Shown: positions 1-6,390 of the stretch, piece after piece | Layout of the letters: every line of letters starts with the position of its first letter | Numbering within the stretch: the first letter of the stretch is position 1 | From: Saprospiraceae bacterium UBA2329 | GTDB taxonomy: Bacteria; Bacteroidota; Bacteroidia; Chitinophagales; Saprospiraceae | Length of the DNA: 8,803 nucleotides | Reading direction: 5' to 3' | Assembly: GCA_002344975.1 (NCBI GenBank) | Contig: DDUV01000112.1 | Location: 1,758 to 10,560, forward strand | Translations under genes and position numbers: made by a program | Notes under the pieces: model-generated | Databases searched by the model: none | Told to the model about the DNA's origin: nothing | The model's input: the letters and a program-made list of their open reading frames with translations, nothing else

Positions 1-94
1 TGGCCTAAAGAAAATGAACACTTTATTTTTGCCCCACTACTAAAGAGGCTTTGAAAAGCGTTAGACTCAAAAAATACGCCCCCCGCAGTCGCGT

Positions 95-138
95 TTTGTG
101 TGAGTAGCGGTACTTTCGCCGCAGTTGTTTCACACAAA
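95..138. promoter_or_regulatory. Inverted repeat in the leader of the lipoprotein gene
   Basis: Two perfect 9-base arms, TTTGTGTGA (95-103) and TCACACAAA (130-138), flank a 26-base spacer that itself contains a GCGG/CCGC pair (107-110 with 119-122). The structure ends 8 bases before the ATG at 147, so in RNA it would form a stem next to the start codon, and in DNA it could be a dyad operator. No classical Shine-Dalgarno sequence is visible after it. The rest of positions 1-94 shows no gene or promoter that I can support. The role of the dyad is inferred from position only. Confidence 0.4.
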
Positions 139-146
139 CTAAAGCA

Positions 147-575
147 ATGAAGTTGAATTTTCTTTTATTGGCCGGACTGATGCTGCTGACGATGCAGGCC
201 ATGTCGTGCAAACGCAGCGCTGCCAATGCCGGATCGGGCGGAGATTTTGAATCCTTTTACGAACAATTCCACCAGGACAGCCTCTATCAGATGGAGCACA
301 TTGCTTTTCCCATAACGGGCATACCTTCTTTCGCCGACGAGGAAAGCGCCGCCGACCCCAATTTCCGCTGGACGCAGGAAAACTGGAAAATACACAAGCC
401 ATTCAATTTCAAAGACAGCGAATTCAAACAGTCGTTCCGCGTTATCGCTACGGATGTAGTGGAAGAAACCATTCTGCACAACAGAGGCCAGTTTGCCATG
501 ATCCGGCGCTTTGCCTTGGTCGGCGGCGAGTGGAATCTGATCTACTTTGCCGACATGAACCCGGTGAAGCGGTAG
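147..575 (+). CDS. Small DUF4348-like lipoprotein
   Basis: This is a 142-residue protein with a hydrophobic N-terminal signal (residues 3-17) followed by AMSC, with Cys21 as the probable lipidated residue. The lipobox is a poor match at positions -3 and -2, so lipoprotein export is likely but not certain. The mature part begins with a Gly/Ser/Ala-rich linker and then a compact domain (about residues 33-140). That domain contains an aromatic-rich F-x-x-F-Y-x-x-F-x-x-D segment, an I-x-F-P motif near residue 53, and a C-terminal W-N-L-I-Y-F strand. This is the layout I associate with the DUF4348 family of small Bacteroidota exported proteins, whose function is unknown. It stands alone: upstream is a leader with an inverted repeat, downstream a strong hairpin and a convergent gene. 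The ATG at 147 is chosen because the signal peptide begins there. Family assignment is from memory of the motif pattern, not a search. Confidence 0.8.
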   Translation: MKLNFLLLAGLMLLTMQAMSCKRSAANAGSGGDFESFYEQFHQDSLYQMEHIAFPITGIPSFADEESAADPNFRWTQENWKIHKPFNFKDSEFKQSFRVIATDVVEETILHNRGQFAMIRRFALVGGEWNLIYFADMNPVKR

Positions 576-585
576 GGCGGTTTAC

Positions 586-643
586 GCATAGTGAAGGGGT
601 GACTACAGGGTTATAGCTTAGCTGAGTCACCCCTTCACTATGC
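586..643. terminator. Perfect 19-bp inverted repeat between convergent genes, candidate bidirectional terminator
   Basis: Arms 586-604 and 625-643 are exact reverse complements over 19 bases (left arm GCATAGTGAAGGGGTGACT) with a 20-base loop at 605-624. It lies 10 bases after the lipoprotein stop and 20 bases beyond the cysH stop on the other strand, the expected place for a shared terminator. Neither side carries a clear T-tract, so it is not a textbook intrinsic terminator. The perfect arms could also mean a small palindromic repeat element or an RNA-stabilising stem. Confidence 0.55.
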
Positions 644-663
644 TACGGGAGCCAAGCCCACAC

Positions 664-1389
664 TCACTTTTTCGCCTGATGCAGCCCGCACTCCTGCGCG
701 CCCTGCTCCCACCACCAACGACCGGCGCGGGCGTGCTCGCCCGGCTGCACCGCGCGGGTACACGGTGCGCAGCCGATGCTGGGGAACCCCTTGTCGTGCA
801 GCAGATTATAGGGCACGCTGTGCTCCCGGATATAGGCCCACACCTGCTCTTCCGTCCAATGCAATAAGGGATGAACTTTGGCTGCCTGATGCTGCTCGTC
901 CCACTCGGCGATGGGGAAATCGCTGCGGTTTTCACTTTGTTCTTTCCGGATGCCGGTGACCCACACAGCGGCGCCCGACAAAGCCCGGCGCAGCGGCTCT
1001 ACCTTACGCACCTGGCAGCAGCGCTTGCGGTTTTCTACGCTGTCGTAAAAACCGTTGATGCCCTGAGAGGCCACCAATTGCTCCACCTGAGCCGTATCTG
1101 GAAAGAACAGTTCGATGTTGATTTTGCAGCGTGTCATGGTGCGCTGTATCAGTTCGTATGATTCGCCGAAGAGCCGCCCGGTGTCGAGCGTGACGATGCG
1201 CACCGGGATTTTATGCGTGGCCAATATGTGTGTAATCACTTGATCTTCAATCCCCAAAGAGGTAGTAAATACGACCTCGCCGGGAAATGCCGTGCACAAT
1301 TCGGCCAGCCACAGCTCCGGCGCTTGCTCTTCGGATGCGATGGACTGTACCGTTGTAAAGGTGTTCTGGTTTTTTGAGATAGATTCCAT
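664..1389 (-). CDS. cysH: Assimilatory adenylyl-sulfate / phosphoadenylyl-sulfate reductase (CysH family, Fe-S type)
   Basis: This cytoplasmic enzyme of sulfate assimilation reduces activated sulfate (APS or PAPS) to sulfite and AMP or PAP using thioredoxin-type electrons. The 241-residue length is normal for the family. Visible landmarks, in order, are the nucleotide-binding SLGIEDQ segment (residues 44-50), LDTGRLF (68-74), the Cys-Cys pair at 124-125 (KRCCQVRK), the CxxC pair Cys207/Cys210 (GCAPC), and the C-terminal ECGLH with the redox-active Cys234. The four cysteines of the two pairs are the known 4Fe-4S ligands of the plant/bacterial APS reductase type, so APS is the likelier substrate. 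PAPS use cannot be excluded from sequence alone. No sulfurylase or sulfite reductase gene is in the window. The Rrf2 regulator lies upstream on the same strand, separated by 175 bases that contain an inverted repeat close to the start. Confidence 0.93.
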   Translation of the reverse strand: MESISKNQNTFTTVQSIASEEQAPELWLAELCTAFPGEVVFTTSLGIEDQVITHILATHKIPVRIVTLDTGRLFGESYELIQRTMTRCKINIELFFPDTAQVEQLVASQGINGFYDSVENRKRCCQVRKVEPLRRALSGAAVWVTGIRKEQSENRSDFPIAEWDEQHQAAKVHPLLHWTEEQVWAYIREHSVPYNLLHDKGFPSIGCAPCTRAVQPGEHARAGRWWWEQGAQECGLHQAKK

Positions 1390-1413
1390 TCGGATTTCAA
1401 ATTTCTGATTTTT

Positions 1414-1441
1414 CGAGTGTGCAATCTGTTATACACACTCG
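1414..1441 (-). promoter_or_regulatory. Perfect 8-bp inverted repeat upstream of cysH, candidate operator
   Basis: CGAGTGTG (1414-1421) and CACACTCG (1434-1441) are exact reverse complements with a 12-base AT-rich spacer. On the cysH strand the spacer reads TATAACAGATTG, and the dyad ends 24 bases before the cysH ATG, a position where a repressor would cover the promoter or leader. An Rrf2-type regulator is encoded directly upstream, so it is the obvious candidate binder. This is inference: the dyad does not match a regulator motif I can name, and a simple mRNA leader hairpin is an alternative. Confidence 0.4.
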
Positions 1442-1564
1442 TTTACCTCGCATTCGCGGAATTTCGCGCCCTTCGCTCCAATTCGCGTTAAAAAATTTTC
1501 GGGTTCGTGTTCAAGATTCTGTGGCCCTATGCCCCATGTACCGCCCACTGCCCACCGCCTACCG
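1442..1564. other. Low-complexity spacer between the Rrf2 gene and cysH
   Basis: No gene is visible here. On the minus strand the part near 1445-1490 repeats a GCGAATT/GCGAAATT theme four times with varied spacing. The part near 1535-1562, right after the Rrf2 stop, is a degenerate run of GGGC(A/G)GT-like units. Such simple-sequence spacers are frequent in GC-rich Bacteroidota genomes. No terminator with a T-tract was found after the Rrf2 gene, so read-through into cysH is possible. Confidence 0.45.
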
Positions 1565-1990
1565 CTACACCTCCGTCTCCGAAATCACATCCGCCAGCGT
1601 TTTAGAATCCAAAATAGCCAGCGTACAATCCCGGATAGCAATACCGGTTTCCCTGATTTTGCAATTGCCCTCAGCCGGACAATCGGAGCAGCGTTCATAA
1701 AAAAACAAGCTGGTACAAGGCAACACAGAAATAGGTCCGTCGGTGAGGCGAATGATTTTGCTGAGCGGAATTTCAGCCGGCGGCTTGAGCAAGTAGTAGC
1801 CGCCGCCTTTGCCTTTTCGGCTGCTGAGGATGCCTGCATTGCGCAGTTCCAACAGGATAGCTTCGAGAAACTTGACGGAAATGCCATGTTTTTCAGCAAT
1901 TTCTTTGCTCAATACCCGCTTGTCGGAGTCGTATCTGCTGCCGATATACGAAAGCGCTTTGAGCGCGTATTTTGTTTTTTTATTCCACAT
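1565..1990 (-). CDS. Rrf2-family transcriptional regulator with a cysteine cluster
   Basis: This is a 141-residue DNA-binding regulator. Residues 1-65 form the winged helix-turn-helix typical of Rrf2/IscR/CymR proteins: the KYALKAL start, the recognition region ISVKFLEAILLELRNAGIL (37-55) and the wing SRKGKGGGYYL (57-67). A dimerisation helix and a cysteine segment follow, with Cys92, Cys101, Cys104 and Cys110, plus Cys122. The spacing C-x8-C-x2-C-x5-C differs from the C-x5-C-x5-C of IscR but could hold an iron-sulfur cluster or sense thiols. The length is normal. Its position directly upstream of cysH in the same direction suggests that it controls sulfate or cysteine metabolism, as CymR does in Firmicutes. 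Which ligand it senses is unknown. Upstream (1991-2071) is an AT-rich promoter-sized region with no motif I can name. Confidence 0.9.
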   Translation of the reverse strand: MWNKKTKYALKALSYIGSRYDSDKRVLSKEIAEKHGISVKFLEAILLELRNAGILSSRKGKGGGYYLLKPPAEIPLSKIIRLTDGPISVLPCTSLFFYERCSDCPAEGNCKIRETGIAIRDCTLAILDSKTLADVISETEV

Positions 1991-2071
1991 GACCGCACTT
2001 TTCGAGGCACTAAGGTAGAATTTTTCCCACTATTGAATCAGGTGAAAAGGAAATCTGTAAATCGTGCCTTG

Positions 2072-2126
2072 TTTTTGACGCTGATTTTTTATGATTTGTA
2101 TGATTTCCGCTGCCCGGAGAGAAGCC
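2072..2126 (+). repeat. Direct repeat, copy 1
   Basis: The stretch from TTTTTGACGCTGAT (2072) through TATGATTTGTATGATTTCC to GAAGCC (2126) recurs at 2321-2376 with a few substitutions and small length changes. The best-conserved part is 2072-2113, which itself contains two TATGATTT units. It lies in non-coding DNA about 80 bases upstream of the Rrf2 start. It looks like a dispersed intergenic repeat; a TTTG...TATG promoter reading was considered but fits poorly. Confidence 0.65.
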
Positions 2127-2138
2127 ACGGTACGCTCC

Positions 2139-2264
2139 GGTACCGGCGACTTCAGTCGCCCAAAGCCAACCGGCGACTTTAGTCGCTGGTACCATCATCT
2201 TCAGTGGTGAATGTCGGCGGGTAGAACCCGCAAGATAGTCTGCACAAGGTAGAACCTTGCGCAG
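2139..2264. repeat. Cluster of four small palindromes (REP-like)
   Basis: Four short hairpins sit in 126 bases. (1) GGCGAC-TTCA-GTCGCC at 2145-2160. (2) GCGAC-TTTA-GTCGC at 2173-2186, extendable to a 9-bp stem at 2169-2190 with one G-T pair. (3) GCGGGT-AGA-ACCCGC at 2217-2231. (4) CAAGGT-AGA-ACCTTG at 2245-2259, extended by CTGC/GCAG at 2240-2243 and 2261-2264. The first two are copies of one unit framed by GGTACC at 2139-2144 and 2188-2193. The last two share the GGTAGAACC core. This resembles clustered REP/BIME-type repeats. No RAYT transposase is in the window. Confidence 0.7.
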
Positions 2265-2320
2265 GCGGGGCATTACGATCATAAAAACCTGCGTCTCTCA
2301 GCGTCAGAAGCCCTGCCCTA

Positions 2321-2376
2321 TTTTTGACGCTGATCTTTATGATTTATATGATTTCCACTGCTCGTAGTCAGAAGCC
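2321..2376 (+). repeat. Direct repeat, copy 2
   Basis: This is the second copy of the repeat at 2072-2126, same orientation, beginning TTTTTGACGCTGAT and ending in GTCAGAAGCC. The 10-base ending also occurs alone at 2303-2312. An open frame runs through it in phase with the downstream gene from a TTG at 2324. However, the signal peptide starts at 2447, and the existence of another copy in non-coding DNA argues that this stretch is not translated. Confidence 0.65.
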
Positions 2377-2446
2377 GACATTATCCCCTCAGGAATACCT
2401 GCAATTTCGTATTCTTGCAACCGGCAATCTTCAACACCCGATTTTT

Positions 2447-5400
2447 ATGAAAACAATGACCGCCTTTTTTATCGCAGTTGTGTTGGTCTTTTCCAACCTG
2501 CTGACCGCCCAAAACAACCTCACATTCCGCGTGAACATGAACAACGCCGCCGGCTTCAATCCCGCTGTGCATGAAGTATTTGTGTCAGGTTCCCGCCAGG
2601 ATTTCAGCGCCGGCATCGGCTCCTTTCCCGCCTGGCCCATGCCGGGCAGCGTACCCGCCATGAAGCTGAGCGACCCCGATCTCGACGGCTTTTACACCCT
2701 CACCGTGCCGAATGTACAAGCCGGCGGATATGTGTATAAATACTTCCTCACGGCCAACCAAACCCCCACCTGGGACCTCGGCGAATGGAGCGGCGATCCC
2801 AACCGCCTCGGCATCATGGGCAGTTCCAACACCGTGTTCAACAACAAGTGGGGGCAGGTACAGGACGACCCTGTTTTTAGCTTGGTGATCAACGAAGTCA
2901 TGGCCTCCAACGCCGCCACAGTGTCGGATGAAGACGGTGATTTTGAGGATTGGATAGAACTGTTCAACGCCGGCAACACCGTGCTCGATCTCAGCGGTTA
3001 CGGCCTCAGCGACGACCCCGACAGCCTGTTCAAATGGACCTTCCCGCAGCGCAGCATCGCCCCCAACAGCTACCTCCTGGTCTGGGCTTCCGACAAAAAC
3101 AGAAGACCGGCTTCTGGCCCGGTACATACCAATTTCAAAATATCTGCCGGCAACGAAACGGTCATCCTCACCCGCCCCGATGGACAACGCTTGGACTCGC
3201 TTCCCATCCTCGAACAACGCACCGGCATTGCCTACGGACGCCTCCCCAACGGCGACGAACAATGGGCCTACTTGGTCAATCCCACGCCCGGCGCTGCCAA
3301 TACCGGGCCGGGTTACAGCAGGTTGCTGCGCCCCGTCCAAGCCTCGCATCCCGACGGTTTTTACAACCAGGACATCCAACTGAGCCTCACTTCGCCCGAT
3401 CCCGGCGCCGTCATTCGATACACGTTCAACGGCTCCGAACCCAGCGCCGCCTCGCCGCTGTACCAGTCGCCGCTTTTCGTGGAAAGTCGCATCGGACAAG
3501 ACAACGTTATCTCCCTCATTCCCACCAACGGCAACCCCGATCCCGGCCCGCCGTTCTTCGAAGGCTGGCAGCCGCCCGCAGGTGAAGTGTTCAAAATCAA
3601 TGTGATACGCGCCAGGGCCTTTCATCCCGATGCGCCCGACGGCCCCGTGCAAACTTTCACTTACATCGTGGACCCTGCCGCCGAAACCCGCTACTCGCTG
3701 CCCGTTTTTTCACTTAGCACCGACAACAAAAACCTCTTCGACCCGGAAATCGGCATCTATGTGCCGGGCTTCTTCAACAACATGTTTCAGGACGGCTGGG
3801 AGCGGCCCGCGCATCTCACTTTTTTTGAAAACAACGGTCAATTGGCCTTCAAAGAAAACGTCGGCATCCAACTCAACGGCAACACCACCCGCAGTCGCCC
3901 GCGCAAATCATTCCGCATCGTCATGCGTTCGGAGTACGGCTCGGAGGAACTTGATTATCAATTGTTTCCCGACAAAAACCTCGACCGCTTCAAGCGTTTC
4001 CTGCTCCGCAATTCCGGCAACGACTGGGACTTTACCGTCTTTCGCGACGGCCTGTTTCAGTCCTTGGCCAAACAATTTCGCGTGGAAACACAGTATTACC
4101 GGCCTTCCATACTCTTCATCAACGGCGAATACTGGGGCATTCACAACATCCGCGACAAATACGACGAGCACTATTTTGAAACCAAATACGGCATCCCGGA
4201 AAACGAGCTGACCGTGCTGGAAAACAACGCCCTGCCCAAATGGGGCAATCCCGACGGCAAGGCGCATTACGACGCTTTGGTGAATTTTGTGACCAACAAC
4301 AACCTCCAAAACGCGGCCAATTACCAGCAGGTGCTGCAACGCATGGACGTGGAGAGTTTTATGGATTTCCAACTGACGCATATTTTTGTCAAAAACACCG
4401 ACTGGCCCGGCAACAACGCCCTCTACTGGCGCTACCTGCGCAACGATTTTGCACCTGCCGCCGGCCTGCGCGACGGTCGCTGGCGCTGGATGATCCTCGA
4501 CACCGATTTCGGCTTCGATCTGCCGTTTTTTTATGTGCCCGGCCTCGAAGACGGCGCCGCGCACAACACGCTCAACTTCGCCACCGAGCCTTCCGGGCCG
4601 GGCTGGCCCAATCCCTCCTGGTCCACGCTGCTGCTGCGCAAACTATTGGACAACAGTGCTTTCCGACTGCAATTCATCAACAGATACTGCGATTTGCTCA
4701 ACACGGCCTTCAGTTCGGCGCACCTCACATCGGCCATCAACTCCATCAGCGACCAACTCAGTCCCGAAATGGCCGAGCACAGCGCCCGCTGGCGCCGCCC
4801 CACTTCTGTGTCCGAGTGGAACAACAACGTGCAGGTGTTGCGCAATTTCGCGGCGCAGCGCCCCGGTTTTCAGTTCCAGCACCTGCGCGGCAAGTTCGGC
4901 CTCGCCGCCCCCGCCGAGCTCACGCTCCACGTCTCGGATGCCGCCGCCGGGCACATCCGCCTCAACAGCATAGACATTGCGCCCTCCACCACCGGCGTGC
5001 CGCCCCTGCCCTACCCCTGGACCGGCAAGTACTTCCCCGGCGTACCCGTCACAGCGCGGGCCATACCACAGCCCGGTTACCGGTTCAGCCATTGGTCGGG
5101 CGCATCGGGCAGCACCAATGCCGAGATACAAATCAACATGAGCGGCGCCACGCAACTGACCGCGCATTTTGAACCCGAAGCGCCCGCTGATCTCATCCAT
5201 TTCTGGTTTTTCGGCAATGCGCTGCCCAACGACACGCCTTTGGAAAGCATATTGCCCACTTTCAGCGTTCACCCGGGTGCGCATCTGCGTTTCCAATCCG
5301 CCTTGGCCGGGTACCCGTTTTCGGAGGGGCATCCTCTGTGGCGCAAAGCCTCGATGGAGCGCAGAAACAGTCCCACCGCCATCAATTACGTCCCGCAGGG

Positions 5401-6061
5401 CAACAACAACCAGCCCTTCGAGCAGGCCAACATGCGCGGCATACAGATCAAGCAGCCCTTTACGGCCAACGGCGGCGAAAACACGCTGCTCTTCACCGCC
5501 TCCACCGAGGGGTTTGAGCGCATCCGAATGCAGTGGGCCGCCAAAAACGAAGCCGCCGCCGAGCGCATCCTCGTGGACTACTCGACCGACGATACGGGTA
5601 TGTGGAGCAACAGCGGACTGAGCATTTCCTCCCTCCCGCTCAGCGATGATTATCAGTTGTTGGCAGTAGATTTTTCCAATGTGCCGGCAGCCAACAACAA
5701 CCCGGAACTGAAAATCCGCCTGCGTTTCGGCGGCAACAACCTCGGCGCCGACGAGGGCAACCGGGTCACGTTCAACAACATGAGTCTGAGCGGCACGGCC
5801 ATCATGGTGAGCGCGGAGGAGCCGCAGTCAGGCGGCAGCCGGGCCATCCTTTTCCCCAATCCGGCCACCGAAACCGCCTACATTCTGCACGATGACAGCA
5901 TAGAGCGCTGGAGCTTGTACGACCTCTCGGGCCGCCTGCTAAGCTCGGCTCAGGGTAGCAACGAGGTGCCGGTAGCCCAACTGCCTGCGGGCTTGTATTG
6001 GGTAAAAATATGGGATGTGCGCGGCGGGGTGCAGGTGCTGAAGTTAGTCAGGGGTGAGTAG
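2447..6061 (+). CDS. Secreted multidomain CotH-kinase-like protein with T9SS C-terminal sorting domain
   Basis: This is a 1204-residue exported protein. The ATG at 2447 is chosen because a clear signal peptide begins there (residues 1-21, ending LLTAQ); an in-frame TTG at 2324 would bury it. Domains, in order, are: a beta-rich CBM-like module (about 22-137) with W and Y-V-Y-K-Y-F; a lamin-tail domain (147-258; INEVMASN, DWIELFN, DLSGYGLSD); a chitobiase/hexosaminidase C-terminal-like module (about 296-410; PDPGAVIRYTFNGSEPS); and a CotH-like region (about 418-820). The CotH region has GIQLNGNTTR, KSFRI, LLRNSGNDW, the INGEYWGIHNIRDKYDEHYF block and D-T-D-F-G-F at 685-690. Then come a divergent InlB B-repeat (824-911), a jelly-roll-like segment (914-1118), and a type IX sorting domain (about 1133-1204) starting LFPNPATE and ending in a basic tail. 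CotH proteins are atypical protein kinases; the substrate here is unknown. It is probably cell-surface anchored or released through T9SS. Confidence 0.9.
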   Translation: MKTMTAFFIAVVLVFSNLLTAQNNLTFRVNMNNAAGFNPAVHEVFVSGSRQDFSAGIGSFPAWPMPGSVPAMKLSDPDLDGFYTLTVPNVQAGGYVYKYFLTANQTPTWDLGEWSGDPNRLGIMGSSNTVFNNKWGQVQDDPVFSLVINEVMASNAATVSDEDGDFEDWIELFNAGNTVLDLSGYGLSDDPDSLFKWTFPQRSIAPNSYLLVWASDKNRRPASGPVHTNFKISAGNETVILTRPDGQRLDSLPILEQRTGIAYGRLPNGDEQWAYLVNPTPGAANTGPGYSRLLRPVQASHPDGFYNQDIQLSLTSPDPGAVIRYTFNGSEPSAASPLYQSPLFVESRIGQDNVISLIPTNGNPDPGPPFFEGWQPPAGEVFKINVIRARAFHPDAPDGPVQTFTYIVDPAAETRYSLPVFSLSTDNKNLFDPEIGIYVPGFFNNMFQDGWERPAHLTFFENNGQLAFKENVGIQLNGNTTRSRPRKSFRIVMRSEYGSEELDYQLFPDKNLDRFKRFLLRNSGNDWDFTVFRDGLFQSLAKQFRVETQYYRPSILFINGEYWGIHNIRDKYDEHYFETKYGIPENELTVLENNALPKWGNPDGKAHYDALVNFVTNNNLQNAANYQQVLQRMDVESFMDFQLTHIFVKNTDWPGNNALYWRYLRNDFAPAAGLRDGRWRWMILDTDFGFDLPFFYVPGLEDGAAHNTLNFATEPSGPGWPNPSWSTLLLRKLLDNSAFRLQFINRYCDLLNTAFSSAHLTSAINSISDQLSPEMAEHSARWRRPTSVSEWNNNVQVLRNFAAQRPGFQFQHLRGKFGLAAPAELTLHVSDAAAGHIRLNSIDIAPSTTGVPPLPYPWTGKYFPGVPVTARAIPQPGYRFSHWSGASGSTNAEIQINMSGATQLTAHFEPEAPADLIHFWFFGNALPNDTPLESILPTFSVHPGAHLRFQSALAGYPFSEGHPLWRKASMERRNSPTAINYVPQGNNNQPFEQANMRGIQIKQPFTANGGENTLLFTASTEGFERIRMQWAAKNEAAAERILVDYSTDDTGMWSNSGLSISSLPLSDDYQLLAVDFSNVPAANNNPELKIRLRFGGNNLGADEGNRVTFNNMSLSGTAIMVSAEEPQSGGSRAILFPNPATETAYILHDDSIERWSLYDLSGRLLSSAQGSNEVPVAQLPAGLYWVKIWDVRGGVQVLKLVRGE

Positions 6062-6136
6062 GTGAGGGGTGAGTAGGTGAGGTTAGTCAGGGGTGAGTGG
6101 GTGAGTATGTGAGTATGTGAGTATGTGAGGGGTGAG
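6051..6136 (+). repeat. GT-rich tandem repeat overlapping the stop codon
   Basis: A 15-base unit, GGGGTGAGTAGGTGA, occurs twice in perfect tandem (6051-6065, 6066-6080). After GGTTAGTCA comes a third copy with one change (6090-6104). Three perfect copies of GTATGTGA follow (6105-6128), then GGGGTGAGG. The stop codon TAG (6059-6061) of the CotH-like gene lies in the first unit. The preceding GTTAGTCA, part of the coding end, also recurs after the second unit. It looks like slippage-prone intergenic sequence that includes the last codons. Confidence 0.8.
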
Positions 6137-6300
6137 GGGGGCGTGCCGCCGCACGGGTAAAATCATAAGCGGCGTCGGGTGCCTCGGTCGTCCTCCCAAG
6201 GTCGTTCCTCTCTTCGGCCCCCTCACGCAATGCGGGGCCGGAGCGCTTTGATCGCCGGAATGTGGTAAACAGGAAGATGGCATTTCGGCGAGAGGGATTT
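6137..6300. repeat. GC-rich structured intergenic block
   Basis: There is no convincing gene here. Two hairpins are visible: CGTGC-CGCC-GCACG (6142-6155), and a 10-bp stem with one G-T pair, CTTCGGCCCC (6212-6221) with GGGGCCGGAG (6234-6243) around a 12-base loop. The second could end transcription from the CotH-like gene, but there is no T-tract. The minus strand has an open frame through this block that reads low-complexity sequence with no family signature, so I do not call it. The stretch looks like a dispersed Bacteroidota intergenic repeat, which is unproven. Confidence 0.4.
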
Positions 6301-6390
6301 TTGTTTGACAAACTCAGTTTGTAAAAAAAACATTTTTCCTTGAAGTGCCGTTGGATTTTTGCCAATCTTCTATTAGATTTGCACAACCGA

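Noticed and set aside
1529..2182. 217-residue plus-strand open frame over the Rrf2 gene
   Set aside because: It is antisense to a convincing Rrf2 regulator and has no family signature.
2139..2264. CRISPR array from the short repeated units
   Set aside because: The units are self-complementary, differ from each other, and are not separated by uniform spacers.
2321..2361. Bacteroidota-type promoter (TTTG / TAnnTTTG) within the direct repeat
   Set aside because: A TTTG-like -33 element can be found, but the -7 element reads TATGATTT, which does not fit the consensus, and the second copy lies in a different context.
2324..2446. N-terminal extension of the CotH-like protein from a TTG start
   Set aside because: The signal peptide starts at the ATG at 2447, and the upstream part lies in a direct repeat that also occurs in non-coding DNA.
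2585..3652. 355-residue open frame on the minus strand
   Set aside because: It is antisense to the CotH-like gene, whose domains are clear. The frame is open only because of high GC and has no recognisable motif.
4240..5172. 310-residue open frame on the plus strand in another frame
   Set aside because: It is very rich in Arg, Gln, Pro and His, typical of an out-of-frame reading of a GC-rich gene, and it lies fully inside the CotH-like gene.
6308..6330. ACAAAC-TCA-GTTTGT stem followed by A-run, as a terminator
   Set aside because: The run after the stem is A on the plus strand, and on the minus strand the T-run precedes the stem, so neither strand has terminator geometry.
6087..6386. Minus-strand open frame of 99 residues in the GC-rich intergenic block
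   Set aside because: It includes the translated tandem repeat (HPSHTHILTYSPTHP) and no domain signature. It is better explained as chance in a repeat.
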